Source: Curtobacterium sp. TC1
Lineage (GTDB): Bacteria > Actinomycetota > Actinomycetes > Actinomycetales > Microbacteriaceae
DNA length: 64,000 bases
Assembly: GCF_019844075.1 (NCBI RefSeq)
Contig: NZ_CP081964.1
Coordinates: 310,001-374,000, forward strand
Reading direction: 5' to 3'
Positions 7,906 to 16,820 of the stretch are shown here, piece by piece (the first letter of the stretch is position 1; each line of letters starts with the position of its first letter). The position numbers were made by a program, and so were the translations under genes. Below the pieces are notes generated by a model. The model had not been told where the DNA came from and made no database searches. It was given only the letters and a program-made list of their open reading frames with translations.

Positions 7906-9192
7906 GTGCCTTCCGGAACCTCCGTCGCGCTCCTGCGCCCCCGCCCCGTCCGTCCGTCCCGCGCCGCCGCGCTGATCGCCCGGGTCGTCGCCGTGCTCCT
8001 GCTGCTCGGGGTGGTCGTCGTCGGCGTGCTGGCCGGGGCGTCGCCGGCATCGGCACACGGCTTCAGCTCGGTCGTCTACGCGAAGGTGACGTCGACGGAA
8101 CCGACGGTCGTGCACGCGGAGCTCGGGCTCGAGTACGACCTGATGCTGGTGTCGGTCGCCACCAGCGAGCACGACGACCCCCTGCACACGCAGGGCCAGG
8201 CGGCCTGGGACGACGGCGACTTCCCCGGCATGGTGTCGGCGGCGGAGGCGCACACCGACGCCATCGGGAAGTACGTGTCCGACCGGTTCACGGTGACGGG
8301 GGCCGGCGGGCAGCGCTGCACGGCCGTGCTCGGGAAGACCGTGACGGTCGACCTGCAGGACGAGGTGCCGTACGCCCACCTGACGGCCGACTTCACCTGC
8401 CCCGAGCCGTCGGAGACGCAGACCGGACACGTCGTCCGGTCGACGCTGTTCCCGGACAGCGAGACCTTCGTGCGGGACACCAAGACGATCGTCACCTACG
8501 ACGTCGACGCGAAGCAGGGGTCGGCGACACTCGACGCCGCGCAGCCGTCGTTCTCGACCGAGCAGTCGGCGGGGCAGCGCTTCTGGGAGTTCTTCCGCCT
8601 CGGCGCCGAGCACCTGCTGACCGGGATCGACCACATCCTGTTCCTCGTCGCGCTCATCGCCGGTTCACGACGTCTGCGCGAAGTGGTCTACACCGCGTCG
8701 GCGTTCACGATCGCGCACTCGATCACGTTCATCCTCGCCGCGCTCGGGGTGGTGAGCCCGCCCGCCATCGTCGTCGAGCCGCTCATCGCCCTGTCCATCG
8801 CGGCAGTGGCCGGCTGGTACCTGTGGCGGCTCTGGCGGCGCCGGTCGCGGGCGGACGAACTCGTGGTCGGTACGCACGGGCACTTCTCGCTCGACCGAGC
8901 CGGCTGGACGCGCCTGGCCGTCGTCTTCGCGTTCGGGCTGATCCACGGACTCGGGTTCGCCGGGGCGCTGGGCATCCACGAGGCGTTCTCGTGGCAACTG
9001 CTCGTGTCGCTCCTCATCTTCAACGTCGGCATCGAGGCGGTGCAGCTCGCGATCATCGTCATCGTGTTCCCGCCGCTGTCCCTCCTGCGCCGGAAGGCCC
9101 ACCGTGTCTCGCTCTGGGTCACCGGAGCCGTCACCGCCGGGGTGTTCGTGATGGGGATGATCTGGTTCGTCGAGCGCCTCGCTGCAGGATGA
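7906..9192 (+). CDS. HupE/UreJ-like membrane protein with extracytoplasmic domain
   Basis: 428 residues. After a signal-like hydrophobic helix (residues 21-42, ending in ASPASAHG) comes an extracytoplasmic domain of about 180 residues. The C-terminal half (from about 225) is a HupE/UreJ_2-type membrane domain: HLLTGIDHILFLVALIAGS, then TIAHSITFILAALG and FGLIHGLGFAGALG. The intramembrane His and Asp residues of this family suggest metal handling, with nickel or cobalt usually proposed. That function is not proven for this subfamily. GTG 7906 was picked because it opens directly on the signal helix. The gene diverges from the lipoprotein at 7783. No urease or hydrogenase genes are in the window. 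Confidence 0.75.
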   Translation: MPSGTSVALLRPRPVRPSRAAALIARVVAVLLLLGVVVVGVLAGASPASAHGFSSVVYAKVTSTEPTVVHAELGLEYDLMLVSVATSEHDDPLHTQGQAAWDDGDFPGMVSAAEAHTDAIGKYVSDRFTVTGAGGQRCTAVLGKTVTVDLQDEVPYAHLTADFTCPEPSETQTGHVVRSTLFPDSETFVRDTKTIVTYDVDAKQGSATLDAAQPSFSTEQSAGQRFWEFFRLGAEHLLTGIDHILFLVALIAGSRRLREVVYTASAFTIAHSITFILAALGVVSPPAIVVEPLIALSIAAVAGWYLWRLWRRRSRADELVVGTHGHFSLDRAGWTRLAVVFAFGLIHGLGFAGALGIHEAFSWQLLVSLLIFNVGIEAVQLAIIVIVFPPLSLLRRKAHRVSLWVTGAVTAGVFVMGMIWFVERLAAG

Positions 9193-9285
9193 CCACGACT
9201 TGTCACTCAGCGTTTACCAAGACGTTTTGCAGTGCATGCAGAGTCTTCCGTGCTGCACCATCCCACGTCTGAGAAACGGACCACC

Positions 9286-11421
9286 ATGAGTCTTCTGTCC
9301 GGCGCCACCACACGGCGCAGAACCACCACCCTCCGCGTGTGCGGAGCCGTCCTCGGGGCCGCGCTCATCGCCGGCGCCTCGATGGTCGGCACGAACGCCG
9401 CCACCGCGGCGACGAACACCCCCACCACCAACATCTCCACCGGCGGCCCGATCCACATCCTGCTGGGCGTCGGCGCCACCGAGAGCCAGCGCATCGCCTC
9501 GTGGTACTTCCCGACGAACGTCGCCCAGTCGCTCGAGATCCAGAAGACCGCGTCGATGACCGACGGGGTCTTCACCGACGCCAAGTCGACGATCGCCGCG
9601 TCGAGGGCCGCGAACACCGCCGTCGACACGAGCACGACGGACTCGAACACGAAGAACATCGACGGCATCGCCGCCGAGTCGGGCTACATCAACGCCCACG
9701 CCACGATCTCGGACCTCGAGCCGAACACCTCGTACACGTACCACGTCGGTGCGGCGGACGGGTCGGCATGGTCGGCGTCCTACACGTTCACCACGAAGAG
9801 CTTCTCCGGCGACTTCGACTTCCTGTTCTTCGGTGACCCGCAGATCGGTTCGTCGGGCTACGTCGACGACGACGGCGCCGGCTGGGCGGACACGCTGAAG
9901 TACGCCACGACCACCGAGCCGGACGCCGAGCTCCTGGTCTCCGGTGGCGACCAGATCGAGCACGCCAACAACGAGTACGAGTGGGGTGCGTTCGCCGACA
10001 GCAGCGACGTCCTCAAGCGCTACCCGTGGGCTTCGACCATCGGCAACCACGACGTCGGCGGCAAGGCGTACGAGCAGCACAACCAGGTGCCGAACTCGCT
10101 CAAGGTGCCGGACTTCTACCCGGGCGGCAACACCACCGCGAACTCGGGTGGCGACTACTGGTACATGTACAAGGGCGTCCTGTTCATCGACATCAACTCG
10201 AACGCCTACGCGGCCGGTTCGGACGCTGCCCACGTGAACTACGTGCGTGACGTCATCAACCGCTACGGCGACGACGCGAAGTGGACCACGCTGGTCTACC
10301 ACCACTCGATCTACTCGCCGGCCGACCACGCGAACGACAAGGACAACCAGCAGCGCCGGTTCGACTTCACGCGTGCGTTCTCCGACATGGGCGTCGACCT
10401 CGTCCTGCAGGGCCACGACCACTCCTACTCGCGCAGCTACGCGATCAAGAACGGCAAGAAGGCCAACGTCAACGAGCAGCCCGCTGCTCCCGAGGTCTTC
10501 TCCGGCCCCGGCGGCGTCATCTACATGACGGCGAACTCGGCCTCCGGCTCGAAGTACTACGACCTGACCGCTCCGGACGCCACGCAGAGCGGCTACGGCG
10601 CGGACCCGCTCGACCCGACGGGCAAGCGCCACTGGGCCAACTCGGTCGAGAACCAGGAGCACGTCCGCACCTTCGTGAAGGTGTCGGTCACCGACGAGAA
10701 GCTCTCCGTGCAGGACATCCGTGCCGGTGACTGCACCACGCTCAACTCGGCGGTCCAGCACGGCAACGTCGACAGCTGCGGCGTGACGCTCCAGCCGACC
10801 GCCACCGCCGACCCGGCCGCGATCGGTTCGACGGTCGACCAGTTCGACCTGCACGCCACGCTGCCGGCGACCACCACGACGCTCGCCGTCTCCGCCGCGT
10901 CGCAGACCTACAACGCGGCGAAGCCGGCCACGGTCACCGCGACCATCGCCGGTGGCATCGGCAAGCAGCAGGGCACGCTGACGGTCTCGGACGGCAAGAA
11001 GGTCCTCGGTACCGTCCCCGTCAAGAACAGCACCGCGACCATGACGCTCCCGAGCGCCCTGGCCATCGGCACGCACGCGCTCACCGCCGAGTTCGTCAAC
11101 GCGGACTCGACCTTCTCGGGCACCGACTCGGCGACCGCGAAGGCCACCACCGTCACCGTCACGAAGGCCCCGTCCCGCACGGCGCTCAAGTACAGCGGCG
11201 GCAAGGCGACCGTGCAGGTCAAGGCCACGGGCTTCACCGTCAACGGCACGGCGCGGATCTACCAGGGCACGAAGCGCCTGGCGACCGTCACCGTCAAGAA
11301 CGGCAAGGTCACCTCGGCGCTCTCGCTGAAGAAGGGCACGCACAAGCTGCACGCCGTCTTCGCCGGCACCGACACCCTGACGACGAGCACCAGCCCGGTG
11401 CAGTCGATCGTCATCAAGTAA
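9286..11421 (+). CDS. Secreted calcineurin-like metallophosphoesterase with N-terminal Fn3/PAP-like domain and C-terminal Ig-like repeats
   Basis: 711 residues. A long signal peptide (about 1-43, AATAATN) is followed by a purple-acid-phosphatase-type N-terminal domain (about 50-175; LEPNTSYTYHVG). The catalytic domain shows the full metal-ligand series: FFGDPQIG, SGGDQIEH, GNHD, VYHHSIYS and QGHDHSYSRS. From about residue 530 there are two bacterial Ig-like (Big_3/Big_5-type) repeats, ending in a Lys/Gly-rich C-terminus. ATG 9286 follows GAGAAACGGA and is 18 codons inside a longer frame. The 93 nt upstream are relatively AT-rich and hold imperfect 11-nt repeats that might be a Pho box (weak inference). 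The role is phosphate release from organic phosphate outside the cell. Confidence 0.88.
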   Translation: MSLLSGATTRRRTTTLRVCGAVLGAALIAGASMVGTNAATAATNTPTTNISTGGPIHILLGVGATESQRIASWYFPTNVAQSLEIQKTASMTDGVFTDAKSTIAASRAANTAVDTSTTDSNTKNIDGIAAESGYINAHATISDLEPNTSYTYHVGAADGSAWSASYTFTTKSFSGDFDFLFFGDPQIGSSGYVDDDGAGWADTLKYATTTEPDAELLVSGGDQIEHANNEYEWGAFADSSDVLKRYPWASTIGNHDVGGKAYEQHNQVPNSLKVPDFYPGGNTTANSGGDYWYMYKGVLFIDINSNAYAAGSDAAHVNYVRDVINRYGDDAKWTTLVYHHSIYSPADHANDKDNQQRRFDFTRAFSDMGVDLVLQGHDHSYSRSYAIKNGKKANVNEQPAAPEVFSGPGGVIYMTANSASGSKYYDLTAPDATQSGYGADPLDPTGKRHWANSVENQEHVRTFVKVSVTDEKLSVQDIRAGDCTTLNSAVQHGNVDSCGVTLQPTATADPAAIGSTVDQFDLHATLPATTTTLAVSAASQTYNAAKPATVTATIAGGIGKQQGTLTVSDGKKVLGTVPVKNSTATMTLPSALAIGTHALTAEFVNADSTFSGTDSATAKATTVTVTKAPSRTALKYSGGKATVQVKATGFTVNGTARIYQGTKRLATVTVKNGKVTSALSLKKGTHKLHAVFAGTDTLTTSTSPVQSIVIK

Positions 11422-11437
11422 CACCAGTGCACCGGGC

Positions 11438-11469
11438 GAGGGCCCCGCGACTCGGGTCGCGGGGCCCTC
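11438..11469. terminator. Strong hairpin terminator
   Basis: A perfect 13-bp stem, 11438-11450 (GAGGGCCCCGCGA) with 11457-11469, loop CTCGGG. It lies 17 nt after the phosphatase stop. It would work from either direction, so it could also serve the minus-strand remnant at 11479-11645. Confidence 0.85.
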
Positions 11470-11478
11470 GTGCGTCGC

Positions 11479-11645
11479 TCAGCCCTGTGCGATCGTGGAC
11501 GCCCAGCCCGCGATCGGTGCTGCGACGAGGGCGACGCCGACGGGCGTACCGGAATCTGCCCGACGCGACCCCGGTGTCGTTGTCGATGCGAACCGGCCGC
11601 ACCAGGTGGAAGGCACAGGCGGCCGGGTCATCCTCCAGGACGATT
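11479..11645 (-). pseudogene. Possible frameshifted remnant of a minus-strand gene
   Basis: On the minus strand, one frame upstream of about 11555 has coding-like GC3 and reads VLEDDPAACAFHLVRPVR and so on. Downstream of about 11545 the coding-like signal switches to another frame, reading PVGVALVAAPIAGWASTIAQG then stop at 11479-11481. Joined, these look like the C-terminus of one protein broken by a 1-nt shift. The family is not recognised. The neighbouring hairpin at 11438-11469 would be its terminator. Chance open frames are common in GC-rich DNA, so confidence is low. Confidence 0.3.
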
Positions 11646-11673
11646 CGCCGCGATCCGCTGCGTCCCTACTGTT

Positions 11674-11709
11674 GGCTCCAGAGCGTGCGGTGGCGCACGC
11701 TCTGGAGCC
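11674..11709. promoter_or_regulatory. Perfect 16-bp inverted repeat in the 5' leader of the hydrolase gene
   Basis: 11674-11689 (GGCTCCAGAGCGTGCG) pairs perfectly with 11694-11709 around a GTGG loop. The hairpin ends 3 nt before the ribosome binding site GGGGAGAA (11713-11720) of the gene at 11726. It may be a terminator for read-through, a translation-control hairpin or a protein binding site. Confidence 0.7.
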
Positions 11710-11725
11710 TCCGGGGAGAACCACC

Positions 11726-14551
11726 GTGAACCGTTCGCCGAGACGTCGTTCCGCCGTCGCACTGCACGTCGCCTGTTCGGCGCTGATCGCCGGAGCGCTC
11801 GCCGTCGGCGGTGCCGTCGTCGCCCTGCCGGCGAGTGCCGCTCCGGGCAACCCGGGCGCCACCGGCACGACCGGGACCGGCACGACCGGGACCGGCACGA
11901 CCGGGACCGGCGCGACCGCGGGTACGGCTCCCGTGGCGGCGGGCGACGACTGGACGGTCACGCCGACCGACGGCGGGTACACCGTGACGCTCGACCTCGA
12001 CGAGCCGCTGCCCCTCCGTGCCGCGGCACCGGTGCTCGTGGTCGACGGCGAGGACATCGGTGTCGCCCAGACGAGCCTCGACCAGCGGCAGCTCACGGTC
12101 ACGACGACCGACCCCGCCGTGGCCGATGCCGACTCCGTCGAGCAGGGGTGGACCGGCGACGCGGAGCGGCAGTCGACCGGCCAGGCGCCCACCGCACCGC
12201 AGGCCGCTCCCGGTGCCGCACCCGCCCCGCTCACCGACGACCCCTCGGCTCCCGGGCAGTACGCGGTGGTCCGGGCCGACTACGACCTGGGCAACGAGGC
12301 TGTGACCCTCACCGGCTTCGGTGGCCGCAAGGGCGAGATGCGCGCGGCGGTCTTCCTGCCGAAGGACGCCCCCGGGAAGCGTCCGGTGGCGGTGTTCCTG
12401 CACGGCCGCCACGAGGCCTGCTTCGGCGGGACCCCGAACCGCCGAGCCTGGCCGTGCGGCCCGGGGCAGACCGACATCCCGAGCTACCTCGGCTACAACG
12501 CCGCCGCGACGGCGCTCGCCAGCCACGGCACGGTCGTCGTCTCGATCTCCGCGAACGCGATCAACGCGCTCGACGGCGCCCTGGCGGACGACGGCGGGGC
12601 AACGGCCCGCGGACAGCTCGTCCTCGACCACCTCAGCCTGCTGCAACGTGCGGACGCGGGGCAGGAACCCCGGCTGTCGCCACTGCTCACCGGCAAGCTC
12701 GACCTGACCGACGTCGGGCTCATGGGCCACTCTCGTGGCGGCGACGGTGTCGTCCGTGCGGCGCTGCTCAACATGCAGCGCACGAGCCCGTTCGGGATCA
12801 GGGCCGTCCTGCCGCTCGCACCCACCGACTTCGGGCGGATGACCCTCCCCGACACGAACCTGGCGGTCGTGCTGCCCTACTGCGACGGCGACGTCTCCGA
12901 CCTGCAGGGTCAGCACTTCTTCGACGACTCCCGCACGGCCTTCGGCGACGACGTCCTGCGCTCGTCGGTCCTGGTGATGGGCGCCGACCACAACTTCTTC
13001 AACACCACGTGGACCCCGGGGAAGTACCCGAAGGCGTCGTCCGACGACTGGTGGGACGAGTCGGACGCCGTGTGCGGTTCGAAGGCGAAGAAGACCACGC
13101 GGCTGTCGTCCGACGCGCAGTACGCGGTCGGCACCAGCCTGATCAGCGGCTTCTTCCGCCTGACGCTCGGTGGCGAGCAGCAGTTCCTGCCGATGTTCGA
13201 CGGCAGCAACCGCCAGCCCGCCGCGCTCGGCAAGGCCGACCTCCGGGTCAGCGCATCCTTTCCCGGCTCGAGCCGTCGTGACCTCGCCGTGTTCGACCAC
13301 AAGGACCCTGCGATCACCACGACCGGGTCGATCACCTCGGCGACGTGCGCGAGCACGGACTCACTCCCGACGAAGCAGGGGCTGCCGGCCTGCGTGTCGA
13401 TCTCGTCGAACGTGCCCGACTACACGCCCGCGTGGCTGGCAGCCTCCGTCCCGTCGACGCCGTCCTTGCACCTCACGCCGATCGGCGCGAAGTCCGGTGG
13501 GCAGCTCCACATCCCGGTGGCCGCCGCAGCCGCGGAATTCTCCGGCTTCCGAACCCTGTCGCTCCGCGTCTCGCCCGATGACACCACGGCGACGAACGCC
13601 GACCTCTCGGTGAGCATCCGTGATGCGGCCGGTGCGGTCGCCACCCGGAAGCTGTCCGACGTCAGCCGCGCCGGTCAGCTGCTCCCGGGCACGCGGAACT
13701 CGCCGCGGAAGACCTTGCTGCAGCAGGCGCAGATCCCGCTCGCGTCCTTCACCGGAGTCGACCTGACCACGGTGCGCGAGGTGACGATCGACGTCCCGAA
13801 GCAGAACGGCGGCGTCCTGCTGAGCGACGTGGCGCTGCTCCCCGCGGCGACGCTGGGCACGCCCGCCGTCACGGACCGGCCCACAGTGCGGATCGCCGAC
13901 CGGTTCGTCGACGAGGGCAGTCGCCGCGCCTGGGTCTCCGCCGCCGTCGTCCTCTCCCGACCGGCGGAGGCGGCCACCACGGTGTTCTTCGACCTCGACC
14001 AGAGCTACGACAGCCGCATCCGACCGACCGTGCAGCCGGTGACCTTCCAGCCGGGCGAGGTCTGCAAGGCCGTCCGGGTCGCCGTGACCGGTGACCGGCA
14101 GCCGTCCGAGACCCGCACGTCCGCGTACCCGATGACGCTCAGCAACACCCAGGGCGGATCGGTGATCGGCGACTCGATCGGGGCGCTGACGATCCGCGAG
14201 GACGACGGCGTGCGCACGGGGAACGGTCGTCCCGCGGCGTCGGCCCCCGAGGTCGGGACTCCCGGCGATGCCTGCACCGAGGCCCAGGCGACGACCACCG
14301 CCGCCACCGCCACGCTCGGCAGCGCCAGTCGCCCCGGGACGATCGCCGTGTCCGCGAGCGGGTTCCGCGCCGGTGAGTCGGTCGCGGTGAGCATCGACCG
14401 CACCAGCCTCGGACGTGCGACCGCCGACGCGAACGGCAAGCTCCGCTTCAAGACCACGAAGGCCGGTTCGTTCGCTGCGGGGTCGCACGTCGTGCACGCC
14501 CTCGGCTACGGCTCCGGTCAGCGCGGGCGGGGGACGTTCACGACCCGGTAG
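11726..14551 (+). CDS. Large secreted alpha/beta hydrolase with Calx-beta-like domain
   Basis: 941 residues. The signal peptide (1-36, LPASAAP) is followed by a four-fold GTTGT repeat linker. The alpha/beta-hydrolase part (about 180-540) has the nucleophile elbow GLMGHSRGGDG near residue 335. It also has an early PVAVFLHGRHEACFGG oxyanion segment and a DDWWDESDAVCG / VMGADHNFFNTTW region able to supply the acid and His. A domain near residues 715-830 (VRIADRFVDEGSRRAWVSAAV to SIGALTIREDDG) resembles Calx-beta repeats. A final beta-rich module follows. GTG 11726 is preceded by GGGGAGAA. The substrate is unknown; lipase, cutinase or polyester hydrolase are possible. It acts outside the cell. 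Confidence 0.75.
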   Translation: MNRSPRRRSAVALHVACSALIAGALAVGGAVVALPASAAPGNPGATGTTGTGTTGTGTTGTGATAGTAPVAAGDDWTVTPTDGGYTVTLDLDEPLPLRAAAPVLVVDGEDIGVAQTSLDQRQLTVTTTDPAVADADSVEQGWTGDAERQSTGQAPTAPQAAPGAAPAPLTDDPSAPGQYAVVRADYDLGNEAVTLTGFGGRKGEMRAAVFLPKDAPGKRPVAVFLHGRHEACFGGTPNRRAWPCGPGQTDIPSYLGYNAAATALASHGTVVVSISANAINALDGALADDGGATARGQLVLDHLSLLQRADAGQEPRLSPLLTGKLDLTDVGLMGHSRGGDGVVRAALLNMQRTSPFGIRAVLPLAPTDFGRMTLPDTNLAVVLPYCDGDVSDLQGQHFFDDSRTAFGDDVLRSSVLVMGADHNFFNTTWTPGKYPKASSDDWWDESDAVCGSKAKKTTRLSSDAQYAVGTSLISGFFRLTLGGEQQFLPMFDGSNRQPAALGKADLRVSASFPGSSRRDLAVFDHKDPAITTTGSITSATCASTDSLPTKQGLPACVSISSNVPDYTPAWLAASVPSTPSLHLTPIGAKSGGQLHIPVAAAAAEFSGFRTLSLRVSPDDTTATNADLSVSIRDAAGAVATRKLSDVSRAGQLLPGTRNSPRKTLLQQAQIPLASFTGVDLTTVREVTIDVPKQNGGVLLSDVALLPAATLGTPAVTDRPTVRIADRFVDEGSRRAWVSAAVVLSRPAEAATTVFFDLDQSYDSRIRPTVQPVTFQPGEVCKAVRVAVTGDRQPSETRTSAYPMTLSNTQGGSVIGDSIGALTIREDDGVRTGNGRPAASAPEVGTPGDACTEAQATTTAATATLGSASRPGTIAVSASGFRAGESVAVSIDRTSLGRATADANGKLRFKTTKAGSFAAGSHVVHALGYGSGQRGRGTFTTR
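11861..11920 (+). repeat. Four tandem 15-bp repeats inside the hydrolase gene
   Basis: Three identical copies of ACCGGCACGACCGGG plus a fourth with two changes. They encode a Thr/Gly linker (TGTTG repeats) between the signal peptide and the mature domain. Copy number could vary between strains by slippage. Confidence 0.9.
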
Positions 14552-14632
14552 GCCGTCGCCCGTCGCCGGACCCTTACCGGGTTCCCAGCCCACGGCCGGG
14601 TGCGCTCCATGCCCGACCGCGACGGTGGACCC

Positions 14633-16678
14633 ATGTCAGGAACGTCGACCGTCTCCCCCGTCCGTTCCACCCTGCTGTCCGCGCGACTGCGATCGGTGGG
14701 CCGCAGCCGGACGGACCGGGCGCGGTGGGAGCGACCAGCGTTCCTCGGGCTGCTCGTGGCGACCGGGGTGCTGTACCTCGTCGGTCTCGGCGTGAACGGG
14801 TGGGCGAACTCGTTCTACTCAGCCGCGATCCAGGCCGGCAGCCAGAGCTGGGAGGCGTTCTTCTACGGTTCCTCCGACGCCGCGAACGCGATCACGGTCG
14901 ACAAGCCGCCGGCGTTCCTCTGGGTGATCGGGGTGTCGGTCCGGCTGTTCGGGCTGAACTTGTGGTCGATCCTCGTCCCCCAGGCGCTGATGGGCGTGGC
15001 CTCGGTGGCGATCCTGTACCGGATCGTCCGTCGCCGGTTCACGGCAAGCGCCGCGCTGGTCGCCGGAGCCGCCCTCGCCGTGACCCCGGTGGCGACGCTG
15101 ATGTTCCGCTACAACAACCCGGACGCGCTCCTGACGCTCCTGGTGGTCGGGGCGATCGCGCTGACCCTGCGCGGTGTCGAGTCCGGACGGATGCGCTGGG
15201 TGGTCTGGGCCGGCGTGCTCGTCGGACTCGGGTTCCTGACGAAGCAGCTGCAGGCGTTCCTCGTGCTGCCGCCGCTGGTCGGGGTGTACCTGTACGCGTC
15301 GCCGCGGCCGGTGCTGCGACGCGTCGGCCACCTGCTGGCGGCAGCCGTTGCCGTCGTCGTGTCGGCGGGGTGGTGGGTCGCCATCGTCGAGCTCGTGCCC
15401 GCGTCGTCCCGGCCGTACATCGGCGGCTCGCAGACGAACAGCTTCCTCGAGCTCACCTTCGGGTACAACGGGCTCGGCCGGGTCACCGGCGACGAGGACG
15501 GCAGCGTGGTGCCGGGCGGGTGGACCACGGGGGCCGGGTCGTGGGGTTCGACCGGCCTGACCCGGCTGTTCGGCTCGGAGTTCGCGACGCAGATCACCTG
15601 GCTGCTGCCGACCGCCCTGGTGCTCCTCGTCGTCGCCGTGGTCGCGGTCGGCGTCCGGAACCGCACCGACCCGAGGCTCGCCACGGTCCTGGTCCTCGGG
15701 ACATCGCTGCTGACGACCGGCCTGGTGTTCAGCTTCATGGGTGGGATCTTCCACCCGTACTACACGGTCGCGCTCGCACCGTACATCGCCGGACTGGTGG
15801 GCATCGGGGCCGGGGTGCTCTGGCAGCGTCGTGCGGTCCTCGCCTGGCGGATCACGGCCGCCGTCACGGTCGCGGTGACGGGGGCGTGGTCGTTCCGGCT
15901 GCTCGACGAGACGGCCTCGTGGCAGCCCTGGATCCGGTGGGTGGTGCTGGCGTCCGCGGCTGTCGGTACCGTCCTCGTGCTCCTGCCGCCCCGCCGACGG
16001 AGCATCGGCGCAGCGACCGTGGCGGCGGTGCTCGTCGCGGCGCTGCTCGGACCCACGGCGTTCTCGGTGCAGACGGCGTCCGTCGCGCACAGCGGCGCGA
16101 TCCCCTCGGCCGGGCCGGCCGTCGCCCGCGGCACGGGTGGCGGCGGAGCCACGCCCGGGGGCACCACCCCCGGCGGCGGAACCACCCCCGTCGGCGGAAC
16201 CGCGCCCAGTGGGACAGCGGCCGGAACGAACGGACCCGGAAGCACACCGCCCGGCGCGAGCACGGGTGGCGCGACCCGGGCCGCCCCGCCCGGAGGCGCC
16301 GCGAACCTACTCGGCGGCTCGACGGAGGTCTCGAGCGAGCTCGTCGCCGTCCTGTCCGCCGATGCCGGGGACGCCACATGGCTCGCCGCGACCGTCGGCT
16401 CCAACAGTGCCGCGAGCTACCAGCTTGCGACCGGCGACCCGGTGATGGCGATCGGCGGCTACAACGGCACGGACCCCGCCCCGACGCTCGCACAGTTCCG
16501 GTCCGAGGTCGCAGCCGGGGCGATCCACTGGTTCATCGCCGGCTCATCCTCCGGGTCCGGCTCGACCACCACCTCGGACAGCACGACTGCCGACCAGATC
16601 ACGGCGTGGGTCGCGGCGAACTTCACGTCGACGACGGTGGACGGTGTGACCCTCTACGACCTCACGGCCGCCTCGTGA
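14633..16678 (+). CDS. GT39-family membrane glycosyltransferase (ArnT/PMT-like)
   Basis: 681 residues. The N-terminus has the actinobacterial GT39 signature WANSFYSAAIQAGSQSW and DAANAITVDKPP in the first extracytoplasmic loop, where the catalytic acid lies. About ten to twelve membrane helices follow up to residue 490. A Gly/Thr/Pro-rich linker (about 500-560) leads to a small extracytoplasmic C-terminal domain (about 565-681) of the type found on YkcA/B-like mannosyltransferases (TWLAATVGSNSAASYQLATG). These enzymes move sugars from polyprenyl-phosphate donors to envelope acceptors. ATG 14633 follows GGTGGA at good spacing; ATG 14609 and GTG 14600 are alternatives. A small hairpin (16684-16702) follows the stop. 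Confidence 0.85.
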   Translation: MSGTSTVSPVRSTLLSARLRSVGRSRTDRARWERPAFLGLLVATGVLYLVGLGVNGWANSFYSAAIQAGSQSWEAFFYGSSDAANAITVDKPPAFLWVIGVSVRLFGLNLWSILVPQALMGVASVAILYRIVRRRFTASAALVAGAALAVTPVATLMFRYNNPDALLTLLVVGAIALTLRGVESGRMRWVVWAGVLVGLGFLTKQLQAFLVLPPLVGVYLYASPRPVLRRVGHLLAAAVAVVVSAGWWVAIVELVPASSRPYIGGSQTNSFLELTFGYNGLGRVTGDEDGSVVPGGWTTGAGSWGSTGLTRLFGSEFATQITWLLPTALVLLVVAVVAVGVRNRTDPRLATVLVLGTSLLTTGLVFSFMGGIFHPYYTVALAPYIAGLVGIGAGVLWQRRAVLAWRITAAVTVAVTGAWSFRLLDETASWQPWIRWVVLASAAVGTVLVLLPPRRRSIGAATVAAVLVAALLGPTAFSVQTASVAHSGAIPSAGPAVARGTGGGGATPGGTTPGGGTTPVGGTAPSGTAAGTNGPGSTPPGASTGGATRAAPPGGAANLLGGSTEVSSELVAVLSADAGDATWLAATVGSNSAASYQLATGDPVMAIGGYNGTDPAPTLAQFRSEVAAGAIHWFIAGSSSGSGSTTTSDSTTADQITAWVAANFTSTTVDGVTLYDLTAAS

Positions 16679-16683
16679 CCGAA

Positions 16684-16702
16684 CCGCTCCGGTCCGGAGC
16701 GG
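16684..16702 (+). terminator. Short hairpin after the GT39 gene
   Basis: CCGCTCCGG at 16684-16692 and CCGGAGCGG at 16694-16702 are perfect inverted arms only 5 nt after the GT39 stop, flanked by GACC/GGTC that can extend the stem imperfectly. Confidence 0.55.
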
Positions 16703-16755
16703 GTCGGGAGGCTCGGCGTCCGCCGAAGTGCGGACTGGCGCGGCCCCTGAACGAG

Positions 16756-16787
16756 GGTCAGGATGCTGACCAGTTGCACAACGCAAC
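16756..16787. promoter_or_regulatory. Two inverted repeats upstream of the protease gene
   Basis: GGTCAG-GATG-CTGACC at 16756-16771 is perfect in both arms. GTTGC-ACAAC-GCAAC at 16773-16787 follows at once. They lie 34-65 nt before the protease start, where operators are expected. A further GTCCGC/GCGGAC repeat is at 16718-16735. The binding proteins are unknown. Confidence 0.5.
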
Positions 16788-16820
16788 GGGTCAGGTGCTT
16801 CCCCCGACAGAGGAGTCGTC

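Noticed and set aside
9193..9285. Pho box upstream of the secreted phosphatase
   Set aside because: Only loosely similar 11-nt units are visible; too weak to annotate as a site.
9214..11424. 736-codon minus-strand frame opposite the phosphatase gene
   Set aside because: Low-complexity Arg/Val/Gly composition and no family match, while the plus strand shows all phosphoesterase motifs.
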